Of a stretch of DNA of 64,000 nucleotides, positions 34,399 through 42,544 are shown in pieces. Every line of letters starts with the position of its first letter. Within the stretch, counting starts at the first letter, position 1. A program made the translations under genes and the position numbers. Source of the stretch: an uncultured Porphyromonadaceae bacterium (GTDB lineage: Bacteria; Bacteroidota; Bacteroidia; Bacteroidales; Muribaculaceae); NCBI GenBank assembly GCA_937921035.1, contig CALEUL010000045.1:1-64000 (forward strand), given 5' to 3'. Under the pieces are notes generated by a model. It was not told the DNA's origin, searched no databases, and saw only the letters and a list, made by a program, of their open reading frames with translations.

Positions 34399-34692
34399 AT
34401 GGCAAATTCTAATTCCGACAAAAGATCGACGGGTCTGTGGGCTTGGATTGTGATAGGGCTTATTGTCGCCGCTATCGCTGTGGGCACCCTCTTCTATATC
34501 GGGTGGTTCAATAACAACACCCACGTCGACACACCCGCAGGCGACAATGTAGAGCACCAGTACACCATCACCGAACCGCAGGCAGACGCTCCTGGCGAGG
34601 CTCAGTGGCAGAATGCCGACGGCCAAAGCCTGCGCGAGGAAATTGTGGATCCGGCAGCCCCTACGGCGACTCCTCCTTCGCCTGAGAACTAA
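34399..34692 (+). CDS. Small single-pass membrane protein, unknown
   Basis: A 97-residue protein. One transmembrane helix (about 13-36, LWAWIVIGLIVAAIAVGTLF) is followed by an acidic, Pro-rich and Gln-rich tail predicted to be outside the cytoplasm and disordered. No domain is recognised. It lies 56 bases after ribH and eight bases before the next gene. Confidence 0.7.
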   Translation: MANSNSDKRSTGLWAWIVIGLIVAAIAVGTLFYIGWFNNNTHVDTPAGDNVEHQYTITEPQADAPGEAQWQNADGQSLREEIVDPAAPTATPPSPEN

Positions 34693-34700
34693 TTTGTAAG

Positions 34701-35153
34701 ATGAAATTATCAGTTCAGATCATACTTTCCATTGTCCTGACGGTGTGTGTCGCTTCGTGCTCGCACACCGCCACAATGCCCCGACAACCCCTCGAGGCTG
34801 CTGAACAGGCATATACCGAGGGCAAATACGCAAAGGCGCAGATGCTGGCCGACAGCCTTATGCTATCGTCTGGCTTCAGCGACCTGCACGCAACGTCGCT
34901 TTGCCGCCTGTCGCTGTTGCTTATGCGCCTCAGCGAGGTTAACGGCGATGCAGGAGGCAACATAGCCCTTGCCGCACATGCTCTCGAGGCTGCCGAACGA
35001 TGCGACAGCGACAGCACCGCTTGGTTCATAGAATCGCTGCCTGTCGACGACCGTGCACGCCTCATAATGGTTAATTCAATCGCCGAAGGTTCGCGTTTCG
35101 TCGCCGATACCGATTCGCTTGATATGGCGATAGACTCTTTAATGCAGCTTTAG
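34701..35153 (+). CDS. Small lipoprotein with helical repeats, unknown
   Basis: A 150-residue protein with the lipobox CVASC (Cys20). The mature part is Ala-rich and helical, TPR-like (AAEQAYTEGKYAKAQMLADS). It lies two bases before the SUI1 gene, so they share a transcript. No function is recognised. Confidence 0.75.
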   Translation: MKLSVQIILSIVLTVCVASCSHTATMPRQPLEAAEQAYTEGKYAKAQMLADSLMLSSGFSDLHATSLCRLSLLLMRLSEVNGDAGGNIALAAHALEAAERCDSDSTAWFIESLPVDDRARLIMVNSIAEGSRFVADTDSLDMAIDSLMQL

Positions 35154-35155
35154 CC

Positions 35156-35512
35156 ATGCCGCAAGATAACAAGACTAATTGGCTCGATGCACTCAGCGCA
35201 CTTCGCGGAACAATGTCTCCCGAAGCCGAAGAACCCGCAGAAACAACTGTAGAAGCCGCTCCTGAAGCACCTGTGCAGAAGCAGCGCCTCGACATTATCC
35301 TCGACCGCAAGGGCCGCGGTGGCAAGACAGCCACAATAATAGCCGGATTCACCATCGACGACGGCCTGGTCGCCGAACTTGCCGCATATCTCAAAAAACA
35401 GCTTGGTACAGGCGGTTCCGCCCGTGGTGGCGAGATACTCGTTCAGGGCGACAGGCGCGAAGATGTTCTGAAGCTTCTCACAAAAAAAGGTTATAAGGCC
35501 CGCATAATCTGA
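35156..35512 (+). CDS. SUI1/YciH-family translation factor
   Basis: A 118-residue protein. A variable, acidic N-terminus (1-42) is followed by the SUI1 domain (about 43-117): LDIILDRKGRGGKTATIIAG, then LKKQLGTGGSARGGEILVQG and LLTKKGYKARII, the eIF1-like fold. In bacteria such proteins (YciH) bind the 30S subunit and tune start-site selection. A TPR protein follows after one base. Confidence 0.9.
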   Translation: MPQDNKTNWLDALSALRGTMSPEAEEPAETTVEAAPEAPVQKQRLDIILDRKGRGGKTATIIAGFTIDDGLVAELAAYLKKQLGTGGSARGGEILVQGDRREDVLKLLTKKGYKARII

Positions 35513-35513
35513 T

Positions 35514-35792
35514 ATGGATACGGCAAACATTCTCAGTATGATTTCTTCGGGGCACCTCGGCGATGCGCGCCTGGCCCTCGACGGAGCCGCCGCAGAAGCC
35601 ACTGCACCGCGAGACAAAGCCGCCGTGGAATATTTGCGCGGGCGCCTGGCATGGAAAGAAGGAAACAAAGGCGAAGCCATCAGCTGCTACGAGCGAGCCA
35701 CTATTATGGATCCAGACAGCGATGCCGCCGTAGCCCTCGACCAGGCTCGCGAGATAATGGACTTCTTCAACAAAGATTTATATAATCCTTAG
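35514..35792 (+). CDS. Small TPR protein
   Basis: A 92-residue cytoplasmic protein with one or two tetratricopeptide motifs (AAVEYLRGRLAWKEGNKGEA and ISCYERATIMDPDSDAAVAL). It starts one base after the SUI1 stop. Its partner is unknown. Confidence 0.75.
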   Translation: MDTANILSMISSGHLGDARLALDGAAAEATAPRDKAAVEYLRGRLAWKEGNKGEAISCYERATIMDPDSDAAVALDQAREIMDFFNKDLYNP

Positions 35793-35870
35793 CCTGTCCA
35801 TTTCGCAACTCATTATGATTTCTCTTTCGGGCAAGATTAGGACAATATTTTGTTCTTTTTGCCCACTATT

Positions 35871-35902
35871 TTTGTTTAGGACACCGAAATGTTGTAACTT
35901 TG
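35871..35902 (+). promoter_or_regulatory. Promoter of the beta-barrel gene at 35965
   Basis: TTTG at 35871-35874, a 20-base spacer and TAACTTTG at 35895-35902, an exact match. It leaves a 5' leader of about 55 bases. Confidence 0.85.
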
Positions 35903-35964
35903 CGGCTGTACGTGGCACTTTTACGGTGCTCTCGACAGCAGAATTCATTTAATACTAATCAGAT

Positions 35965-36600
35965 ATGAAATCACTGAAAATTCTTATTGTCGCTGCAGTG
36001 GCAGTGCTTGCAACAGCGCTTCCTGCTTCGGCTCAGTTCAGATTCGGACCTAAAATCGGTACCGAGGTAACCAACATGCGTTTCGACAAGGATGTTTTCA
36101 ACGCCGAAAACCGTGCCGGTTTCACCGGTGGTCTTCAGGTGGAATTCACTATTCCCGTCATCAATCTCGGTTTCGATCTTTCCGCAATGTATGTTCACCG
36201 CGTGTTCAACTCCGATGCCTTGAATAGCGATGAGGGCGATATGTATAAGAACTATAAAGAGCGCGATTATATCGAGATTCCTCTTCACCTCAAATATAAA
36301 ATCGGTCTGCCTGTGGTCGGCAGCATCATAACACCCTATATTTTCACCGGTCCCAACTTTGCTGTGCTTGCTTCCAAGAAGGGAATCACCGAAGGCATGA
36401 AAAACAAATCCTTCGACACCGCATGGGATTTCGGTCTGGGTCTGCAGCTGTTCACACACCTGCAGATCGGCGCTTCCTACAGCGTCGGCATGAACAAGAC
36501 CGTGGAACTTGTGAACAAAGTGGGTGCCCCGAATATCAATACTATCGATCTTGATTCCCGCTGCAACTTCTGGACAATCACCGCAGCATGGATGTTCTAA
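35965..36600 (+). CDS. Outer-membrane beta-barrel protein (PorT-like family)
   Basis: A 211-residue barrel with a signal peptide (about 1-23, ending LPASAQ). Strands include FRFGPKIGTEVTNM, GFTGGLQVEFTIPVINLGFD, YIEIPLHLKYKIGLP, FTGPNFAVLA and the closing NFWTITAAWMF, which ends in Phe. It belongs to the same broad family as the barrel at 28936-29688 but is shorter. nagB follows 43 bases later and may be co-transcribed. Confidence 0.85.
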   Translation: MKSLKILIVAAVAVLATALPASAQFRFGPKIGTEVTNMRFDKDVFNAENRAGFTGGLQVEFTIPVINLGFDLSAMYVHRVFNSDALNSDEGDMYKNYKERDYIEIPLHLKYKIGLPVVGSIITPYIFTGPNFAVLASKKGITEGMKNKSFDTAWDFGLGLQLFTHLQIGASYSVGMNKTVELVNKVGAPNINTIDLDSRCNFWTITAAWMF

Positions 36601-36643
36601 TTATTACCTTAGAACCTGTCAATAACTTAAAAGAATTGATTTT

Positions 36644-37456
36644 ATGCGCCTTATAATTGAAAAAGACTATGCCGACGTATCACGTTGGGCAGCAAATTAT
36701 GTAGCTTCGCGTATCAACGCAGCAAACCCCACTCCCGAGCATCCCTTTGTTTTGGGCTGTCCCACCGGAAGTTCGCCGTTAGGAATGTACCGCAACCTCA
36801 TCGAGCTGTACAAGGCCGGAAAAGTTTCCTTCCGCAACGTAGTAACATTCAATATGGATGAATACGTAGGTATTCCCCGCGACCACGAGCAGAGCTACTA
36901 CACCTTCATGTGGTCGAACTTCTTCAGCCACATCGACATCCCCGCCGAAAATGTGAACATTCTCAATGGTAATGCCGAAGATCCCGAAGAAGAATGCCGC
37001 CGCTTCGAGGAGAAAATCGCTTCCTACGGAGGTATCGATCTGTTCATGGGTGGCGTGGGGCCCGACGGACACATCGCTTTCAACGAACCAGGCTCGTCGC
37101 TCACATCGCGCACCCGCATGAAAACCCTCACACAGGATACAATCATCGCCAACTCCCGCTTCTTCGAAAATAACGTTGACCTCGTTCCCAAGACCGCGCT
37201 CACAGTCGGCGTAGGCACCGTAATGGCTGCCCGTTCGGTAATGCTCATCGTCAACGGCCACAACAAGGCTCGCGCGCTGCGCCACGGCGTTGAAGGCGGT
37301 ATATCCCAGATGTGGACTATCTCGGCTCTGCAGATGCACCCCAAGGCAATCATCATTGCCGACGACGACGCTTGCGCCGAACTTAAAGTAGGCACATACC
37401 GCTACTTCAAGGACATTGAATCTGCCAACCTCGATCCCGACACTCTTCTGAAATAA
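36644..37456 (+). CDS. nagB: Glucosamine-6-phosphate deaminase
   Basis: A 270-residue enzyme converting glucosamine 6-phosphate to fructose 6-phosphate and ammonia, in amino-sugar use. Motifs are LGCPTGSSPLGMYRNLIELY, FNMDEYVGIPRDHEQSYYTFM, GGVGPDGHIAFNEPGSSLTSRTR (in two parts) and the Ala/Val-rich TALTVGVGTVMAARSVML. The length is typical. A perfect terminator follows. Confidence 0.96.
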   Translation: MRLIIEKDYADVSRWAANYVASRINAANPTPEHPFVLGCPTGSSPLGMYRNLIELYKAGKVSFRNVVTFNMDEYVGIPRDHEQSYYTFMWSNFFSHIDIPAENVNILNGNAEDPEEECRRFEEKIASYGGIDLFMGGVGPDGHIAFNEPGSSLTSRTRMKTLTQDTIIANSRFFENNVDLVPKTALTVGVGTVMAARSVMLIVNGHNKARALRHGVEGGISQMWTISALQMHPKAIIIADDDACAELKVGTYRYFKDIESANLDPDTLLK

Positions 37457-37472
37457 TTTTCTATCCCTATAA

Positions 37473-37510
37473 ACAACGGACACCGGCATAACGTCGGTGT
37501 CCGTTGTTTT
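37473..37510 (+). terminator. Terminator of nagB
   Basis: A perfect 13-bp stem, ACAACGGACACCG / CGGTGTCCGTTGT, with a 9-base loop, followed by TTTTG. Confidence 0.92.
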
Positions 37511-37583
37511 GCTGCCGTTCTGTAGCGGTTGAATTGTTATGTAATTCGGCGATTCGGGTAAGTGCTTTGCGGCATGTTTTTTG

Positions 37584-37591
37584 TACCTTTG
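37584..37591 (+). promoter_or_regulatory. -7 element upstream of the DUF3737 gene
   Basis: TACCTTTG matches TAnnTTTG, 22 bases before the start codon. No TTTG is found at a 19-21 base spacing. Confidence 0.5.
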
Positions 37592-37613
37592 CACTGTATA
37601 AATCCGATTTGTT

Positions 37614-38456
37614 ATGAAACTGATTCAAAACACCGAGTTCGGCGGCGAGCGTCCCCTTTTTGCCGAACACGATATACGACTTGAGAATGTTGCCATCCAC
37701 GCCGGCGAGTCAGCGCTAAAATGCTGCCGCAACGTCGAGGCAGACCACTGCGTTTTTGAAGGTAAATATCCTTTCTGGCATGTGGCGAATTTCAGGGTGA
37801 GCAACTGTACATTCACGCCCGGTGCGCGTGCCGCACTGTGGTATTCGGAGAATCTCGAAATGACAGATACCGACGTGCAGGCTCCTAAGATGTTCCGCGA
37901 GATGGACCGACTTAGCCTCACAAACGTCAATATCCCCGATGCGCAGGAAACCTTGTGGCACTGCCGCAATATATGTCTGCGTAATGTAAAGGTGGCGCAT
38001 GCCGACTATATTTTCATGCACTGCGACAATATCCGTATCACCGATTATCACCAGGATGGAAACTATTCTTTCCAGTACTGCCGTAATGTGGAGATTTCCA
38101 ATGCCGTAATCAACAGCAAGGATGCTTTCTGGAACACCGAGAACGTTACCGTGCGCGATTCCGTTCTCAACGGCGAATACCTCGGCTGGCATTCCCGCAA
38201 CCTGCATCTTATCAACTGCCGCATTTCCGGTACGCAGCCGCTGTGCTACTGCCACGGTCTTGTGTTGGAAAACTGTTCTTTCGATCCTGACTGCGACCTC
38301 GCTTTCGAGGATTCCGATGTCAGCGCTGTTATCAACACACCCGTAACAAGCATCAAGAATCCGAGTTCAGGCCGCATTGTAGTGCCCGCAGTGGGAGAGA
38401 CAATTATAGACGTACATCAGAAGGCTCCCGCCGACTGCATTATAGAAATCGGCTGA
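37614..38456 (+). CDS. DUF3737 right-handed beta-helix protein
   Basis: A 280-residue cytoplasmic protein built of short repeated rungs (DHCVFEGKYPFWHVANFRVS, LWYSENLEMTDTDVQ, LWHCRNICLRNVKV, FQYCRNVEISNAVI, LGWHSRNLHLINCRI), which is a beta-helix. The N-terminus MKLIQNTEFGGERPLF and the overall length match DUF3737. The function is not established. Its stop shares one base with the start of the C-S lyase gene (TGATG), so the two are coupled; the same pairing is seen in other bacteria, as far as I recall. Confidence 0.88.
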   Translation: MKLIQNTEFGGERPLFAEHDIRLENVAIHAGESALKCCRNVEADHCVFEGKYPFWHVANFRVSNCTFTPGARAALWYSENLEMTDTDVQAPKMFREMDRLSLTNVNIPDAQETLWHCRNICLRNVKVAHADYIFMHCDNIRITDYHQDGNYSFQYCRNVEISNAVINSKDAFWNTENVTVRDSVLNGEYLGWHSRNLHLINCRISGTQPLCYCHGLVLENCSFDPDCDLAFEDSDVSAVINTPVTSIKNPSSGRIVVPAVGETIIDVHQKAPADCIIEIG

Positions 38457-39628
38457 TGGACGAGCGTTTCAGGCACCTTTTCGATGAAGGCGTGGAGCGC
38501 CGCCACGGCGATTCGTATAAATGGGACACTTCCATGCCCGACGATGTGCTGCCTCTGTGGGTGGCCGACATGGACTTTGCAACAGCGCCTGCCGTGCAGG
38601 AGGCCTTGCGCCGCAGGGTAGAGCATGGCGCCTTCGGCTATGTGAAAGTGCCCGATGCGTATTACGATGCAATCATATCGTGGTTCTCGTGTCGCCACGG
38701 CTGGGATATTGCACGCGAATCGGTCCTCTACACCTCCGGTGTGGTGCCTGCGCTGTCGGCCGTGATAAAGGCCCTTGCGGTGCCGGGCGACAAGGTTATT
38801 GTACAGACACCTGCATACAACTGTTTCTTCTCTTCCATCCGCAACAACGGATGCGAGCTGCTCGAAAACCCTCTTCGTTTCACAGGCGACAGCTATGTGA
38901 TGGACTTCGACGACCTCGCTGCCAAAGCCGCCGACCCGCGGGCGCGTCTGTTGCTGCTGTGCAATCCTGCCAATCCTGCCGGGCGCGTGTGGACACGCGA
39001 CGAGCTGATGCAGCTTGCCCGTATATGCCGCGATAACAATGTTATCGTGGTATCCGACGAGATTCACTGCGAGCTTGTGTATCCGCCGTATGTATACACG
39101 CCTTTCGGTTCATTGCCAGTCGAGTTCTCGCAACGTGCGGTTGTGTGTCTGTCGCCCAGCAAGGCGTTCAACACCGCCGGATTGCAGAATGCTGTCATTG
39201 TGGTGCCGGATGCCGACATGCGGCGCCGCATCGACAAGGCGATAAACATAAACGAGGTATGCGACGTCAATCCCTTCGGCGTGGCGGCGCTCATTGCAGC
39301 TTACAACGAAGGAGGCCTCTGGCTCGACGCGCTCGTTGAATATCTTAAAGGCAATTATGACATGATGGTGTCCTTCTGCCGCGAGCATTTCCCGCAGTTG
39401 CCTGTCTGCCGTCTCGAGGGCACCTACCTTGTGTGGATGGACTGCCGCGCTCTCGGCAGATCGTCGGCGGAAATCGAGGAAGAACTTCTCGCCTCCGAGG
39501 GCCTGTGGCTCAATGCCGGCGCCATGTATGGCGACGACGGCTTCCTTCGCTGGAACATCGCCTGTCCCCGCGCACGCCTCAAGGAGGCCCTCCGTCGCTT
39601 CGCTGAATATATGAAGCGCTTAAAATAA
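38456..39628 (+). CDS. MalY/PatB-family PLP-dependent C-S lyase (aminotransferase fold)
   Basis: A 390-residue PLP enzyme of fold type I. Features are WDTSMPDDVLPLWVADMDF, NPANPAGRVWTRDEL, Asp201 in VVSDEIHCELVY (pyridine nitrogen contact) and the Schiff-base Lys236 in CLSPSKAFNTAGLQ. MalY/PatB members cleave cystathionine or cysteine to pyruvate, ammonia and a thiol; a true aminotransferase activity cannot be excluded. It is coupled to the DUF3737 gene. Confidence 0.92.
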   Translation: MDERFRHLFDEGVERRHGDSYKWDTSMPDDVLPLWVADMDFATAPAVQEALRRRVEHGAFGYVKVPDAYYDAIISWFSCRHGWDIARESVLYTSGVVPALSAVIKALAVPGDKVIVQTPAYNCFFSSIRNNGCELLENPLRFTGDSYVMDFDDLAAKAADPRARLLLLCNPANPAGRVWTRDELMQLARICRDNNVIVVSDEIHCELVYPPYVYTPFGSLPVEFSQRAVVCLSPSKAFNTAGLQNAVIVVPDADMRRRIDKAININEVCDVNPFGVAALIAAYNEGGLWLDALVEYLKGNYDMMVSFCREHFPQLPVCRLEGTYLVWMDCRALGRSSAEIEEELLASEGLWLNAGAMYGDDGFLRWNIACPRARLKEALRRFAEYMKRLK

Positions 39629-39673
39629 TTCGGATACAAGAGGGCGTTGTTTGAGGCTAAAGCTGTTTGTTTT

Positions 39674-40990
39674 TTATATCATATACACTTTGTATCGCTG
39701 AGAGCCAACTGTTACTATGCAAGTGCCGCGGCGTGCAATGGTTAGGGAGGCGTTGCCGCCTGCATCGGTGTGGGTCTGACATAAAAGGTGCCCGTCGGTA
39801 CTGAACACACTCACATCCGCTCCGGCCACGGCGCCGGTAATTTCCATTGTGCCAGCCTCAAAATGTATCTTGCATTTTTGTTCGGCTACTTCCGTAATGC
39901 CGCCGAGATTATCGAGGTATTCGCTTTGACAGATGTTGATGCCACCAGAGCCATCGGAACGTCTTACAGAGCCTTCTCTAAGGGTGAACTTGTATGCTAT
40001 GTCCTTATCCAGACGATAGTTGTCAAAATCGCCCCATACAACACACTGCGGTTCTTCTCCTTTGGAGCTGTTGTCGTTTTTGAATTCCTCTATGGTCGGT
40101 TTTATGGACATAAGCAACTCTTCGCCGTGAAAATTGCATTTCCATAGTTCTACTGCTGCGTGCTCGGTAAGCACTACGGGTTCATAGAAATAGTATGCAA
40201 TCTTCTCAAGTTCTCGGTTGTCCGATAATGAGATTCTGCTGAAACAATTCAGAGGTTTTTCTTTTATAGGTTTGTTATATGACCCGACAACATCCACCCG
40301 CAATTCTTCGTTTACAATGTCATCTCTATCTTTTGCATGTACTGCCCCTGCAGGCAGAACTACGCTATAGTGAACGCCTTTTTCGAAATACATTTCTTTA
40401 TCATATTCAACGCCGGCAGTGCCTTGGTCCCAGTCCCATGTTACGAGGAGATCAAATATTTTGAAGAGCTCACCTTCCCGATACACTTCCAATGTGGCAC
40501 CGTTATCTTTGGCAGTTTCTGTAGGAAAAATAAAGTGTACATCATATAATTTCTCTACCGCATCCTTGTCTTCCGGAGATGTCATCCACAAATGCAGGTG
40601 TGCAGGAACCTCAAAATGCTCAACGATTTCGTCGTTGCTGGCATTATTGACGGTCATTGATTGAATGAAACCTTCCGGAATCACAAATTCGTATTTTCCA
40701 CCTACAGGAAGTTTAAGAGGTTCAGCAAATACTATAGAAATAAAGCTTTCATTGATTTGTTCATATACGCACAACTCTAATGGATATTTGGCAATCACTT
40801 TACCATTCTCTTGCAAAAGACAGTATGAATCCGGAACAATGGAAACAATGTCTTTAAATAACCAATTGATTGCATGCAAAACGTGATAGCCGGATCTTTC
40901 GTCAAGCGTTGAATATTCCGGTACAAGGCCACCAGCAAAACTGCCACCCCATGTCATGACCAGCATGACAAATAATAATATTCTTTTCAT
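39674..40990 (-). CDS. Exported protein with type IX-like sorting tail
   Basis: A 438-residue protein starting MKRILLFVMLVMTWGGSFAG (signal peptide). The body has repeated Ig-like or carbohydrate-binding-like beta regions (KYEFVIPEGFIQSMTVNNAS, YSVVLPAGAVHAKD, YKFTLREGSVRRSDGSGG). The C-terminal 60 residues (VAGADVSVFSTDGHLLCQTH, then CIVTVGSQRYKVYMI) look like a type A sorting domain. The start at 40990 is preferred because the upstream frame lacks a signal and overlaps the subtilase remnant. The gene begins seven bases after that remnant's stop, so it may once have been the partner of an intact subtilase. Confidence 0.8.
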   Translation of the reverse strand: MKRILLFVMLVMTWGGSFAGGLVPEYSTLDERSGYHVLHAINWLFKDIVSIVPDSYCLLQENGKVIAKYPLELCVYEQINESFISIVFAEPLKLPVGGKYEFVIPEGFIQSMTVNNASNDEIVEHFEVPAHLHLWMTSPEDKDAVEKLYDVHFIFPTETAKDNGATLEVYREGELFKIFDLLVTWDWDQGTAGVEYDKEMYFEKGVHYSVVLPAGAVHAKDRDDIVNEELRVDVVGSYNKPIKEKPLNCFSRISLSDNRELEKIAYYFYEPVVLTEHAAVELWKCNFHGEELLMSIKPTIEEFKNDNSSKGEEPQCVVWGDFDNYRLDKDIAYKFTLREGSVRRSDGSGGINICQSEYLDNLGGITEVAEQKCKIHFEAGTMEITGAVAGADVSVFSTDGHLLCQTHTDAGGNASLTIARRGTCIVTVGSQRYKVYMI

Positions 40991-40997
40991 GAGCTTT

Positions 40998-41126
40998 TTA
41001 ATTTTGTTTTGGAGTAAGTTTAACTGCATTCGAAGCATTCACAAGGCCATAGCCATAATATTCATTCCATGTACCATATTTCTTGTTCGTCATCATATTC
41101 GTTGTATTGATAATTGCTTGATTATG
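40998..41126 (-). pseudogene. C-terminal remnant of a subtilase (S8 peptidase) gene
   Basis: The minus strand encodes 42 residues ending in a stop at 40998-41000. It contains YGTWNEYYGYGLVNASNAVK, the hallmark C-terminal end of the peptidase S8 catalytic domain (WNxxxGYGLVNAxxAV). Upstream the frame is closed by a TAG at 41127-41129, and the catalytic Asp, His and Ser segments are absent. No start codon with a signal peptide is present. It appears to be the tail of a deleted protease gene. The call rests on motif recognition only. Confidence 0.7.
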
Positions 41127-41308
41127 CTATAACCATATTACCTAATGTTTTATAGGGGAACGGAAGGAAATAATCAAAGACAAAAGTTTTCTGTTGCGAA
41201 TTTATGCAAAAATATGAATATTCAAAAAATGCTAAAATTACATAAAAGTACATAAATATATCCTGAAATATATCCTGACAATGAAAATTATAGAAAACAA
41301 GGATTCCG

Positions 41309-41362
41309 ATCATATACAACAGGAGCCGTCGGGCACGCCCGACGGCTCCTGTTGTATATGAT
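41309..41362. repeat. 26-bp perfect inverted repeat with 2-base centre
   Basis: The arms at 41309-41334 and 41337-41362 are exact reverse complements, separated by AC. The central GC-rich part (CAGGAGCCGTCGGGC) is flanked by AT-rich ends. It lies six bases past the stop of the minus-strand lipoprotein gene at 41369, so it probably ends that transcript. No T tract follows on that strand. Confidence 0.9.
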
Positions 41363-41368
41363 TTAAAA

Positions 41369-42226
41369 TCAGTTCTGAGTGAAAAGATCTAAGAAGGTGC
41401 CGGAGGCAGAAGTCTGGAACGTTACGCCTTCTACAGTTTTGGGCGAGCACTTGAAGTTGAGGTTAAGACCGTTGGTGAAATCCAGATTGCCGCTGAGGTC
41501 GGCGATAGGGAAGCCCTCGTTAGGGGTGTTGCCTACATAGGGAACAAGCGATTCGGCGTGGAAGCTTACGGATTTGTCGTAAACGGTGAAAGGTATCTCC
41601 TTCAGAACAAAGTCCATCGCAGGCATCTTGTCCATGAACTGGGCGTTGGTGAGCCCGAGGTCCAGACACTTCTTGGACGGATTCAGACGGAAGCTGTATA
41701 TGGTGTTCTTTGTCTGGAACGGTTGGCCTGCGCCGCTGGTCGTTGTTGTGGCGCCGAGGTTGCAGGCATTGCATGCGCTCAGCACGGCGTAATCATTATC
41801 CATAACGAAGCGTGTGCAGAAGCCGTAAACTGCATTGTAGGCTATCAGCAGGTTGATTTCAAGGTCGTTGATAGCGGGAGTCCTTCCGCCGGTAGCGCCT
41901 GGGATTGCGATGGGTGCTGTTATCTTGAGCCAGCCCTCTTCGGTGCCCACAACCTTGAGGTCGCGAAGCGTGATATCTGGAGTGCCTGTGCCGTCGGCAA
42001 GTTTAAGGCCGCTTATAGACACGTTTGCCGTGGCCTTGGTAAAGTTTATCTCGATAGAATAATTGACAGTAGTACCGATTACTGTATTTGTGCCGTCCTT
42101 GGCGGTAACAGACTCGAAGCAGTCGCGGATAGCCGTTGTTATCGTATAGTCGTTGCTGCCGGAGCTGCTGCAGCTGCTCAGTATCATAGCGGCGGCTGCG
42201 AGAATTGTCAGAAATAATTTATTCAT
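41369..42226 (-). CDS. Lipoprotein of unknown function (DUF4840-like layout)
   Basis: A 285-residue lipoprotein with its lipobox at Cys19 (MILSSCSSSG). Beta-rich segments include TVNYSIEINFTKATANVSIS, YDKSVSFHAESL and NLNFKCSPKTVEG. The start at 42226 (MNKLFLTILA) fits the consensus promoter 21 bases upstream; the longer frame crosses that promoter. The protein may sit on the cell surface. I do not recognise its family with certainty. Confidence 0.78.
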   Translation of the reverse strand: MNKLFLTILAAAAMILSSCSSSGSNDYTITTAIRDCFESVTAKDGTNTVIGTTVNYSIEINFTKATANVSISGLKLADGTGTPDITLRDLKVVGTEEGWLKITAPIAIPGATGGRTPAINDLEINLLIAYNAVYGFCTRFVMDNDYAVLSACNACNLGATTTTSGAGQPFQTKNTIYSFRLNPSKKCLDLGLTNAQFMDKMPAMDFVLKEIPFTVYDKSVSFHAESLVPYVGNTPNEGFPIADLSGNLDFTNGLNLNFKCSPKTVEGVTFQTSASGTFLDLFTQN

Positions 42227-42246
42227 GTTATGCTTGGTTTTTAGCA

Positions 42247-42278
42247 CAAAGGTAGTCCTTTGTGCCGACCTAATCAAA
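42247..42278 (-). promoter_or_regulatory. Promoter of the lipoprotein gene at 41369
   Basis: Minus strand: TTTG (plus 42275-42278), a 20-base spacer and TACCTTTG (plus 42247-42254). Exact consensus. Confidence 0.85.
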
Positions 42279-42343
42279 AATCTTAGCATATTTTTTGTTT
42301 TTATAGTGTACGGGGGAAAGTTTTGATGATAAATAAACAAATA

Positions 42344-42375
42344 TTTGCACAACTGAAGATTTCTTATTACTTTTG
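42344..42375 (+). promoter_or_regulatory. Consensus promoter of candidate small RNA
   Basis: TTTG at 42344-42347, exactly 20 bases, and TACTTTTG at 42368-42375. The next plus-strand protein gene is 6 kb away, and a terminator follows within 115 bases. Confidence 0.75.
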
Positions 42376-42380
42376 CCACA

Positions 42381-42490
42381 CGAACAGATGTTCGTACAAC
42401 ATAGGCTTTTATTCTTTTTCAATAAGATATATGTTTTTATAGATTGTAGATTATTAGAGGGCTCTGTCGCGAGATACAGCCCTTTTTTAT
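42381..42490 (+). ncRNA. Candidate small RNA of about 110 bases
   Basis: The expected start is about six bases after the -7 element. A 5' hairpin (ACGAACA / TGTTCGT, 42380-42395) is followed by a U-rich single-stranded middle and a terminator stem (GGGCTCTGT with ACAGCCC, 42459-42482, small bulge) ending in TTTTTT. No useful reading frame or start codon lies inside. The flanking genes are both on the minus strand, so it is not a leader. Confidence 0.62.
42459..42490 (+). terminator. Terminator of the candidate small RNA
   Basis: A bulged 7-bp stem (GGGCTCTGT / ACAGCCC) with a T run of six at 42483-42488. It is in a convergent position with the porin operon on the other strand. Confidence 0.75.
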
Positions 42491-42544
42491 TTTGCGCCTG
42501 TTGCACCGCGTGGTGCGGAGCCCGCAGCACAAACGCCGACGGGG

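Larger units (their letters stand above)
42227..42544. other. 318-base intergenic region with a minus promoter and a candidate RNA gene
   Basis: It holds the minus-strand promoter of the lipoprotein gene (42247-42278) and, on the plus strand, a consensus promoter, a short hairpin and a terminator that together suggest a small RNA (42344-42490). Downstream of the terminator, 42491-42544 has nothing recognisable. Confidence 0.7.

Noticed and set aside
40998..41362. Insertion sequence as cause of the subtilase deletion
   Set aside because: No transposase frame, terminal repeat pair of IS type or target duplication is visible; only the long inverted repeat is present, and it lies next to a different gene.
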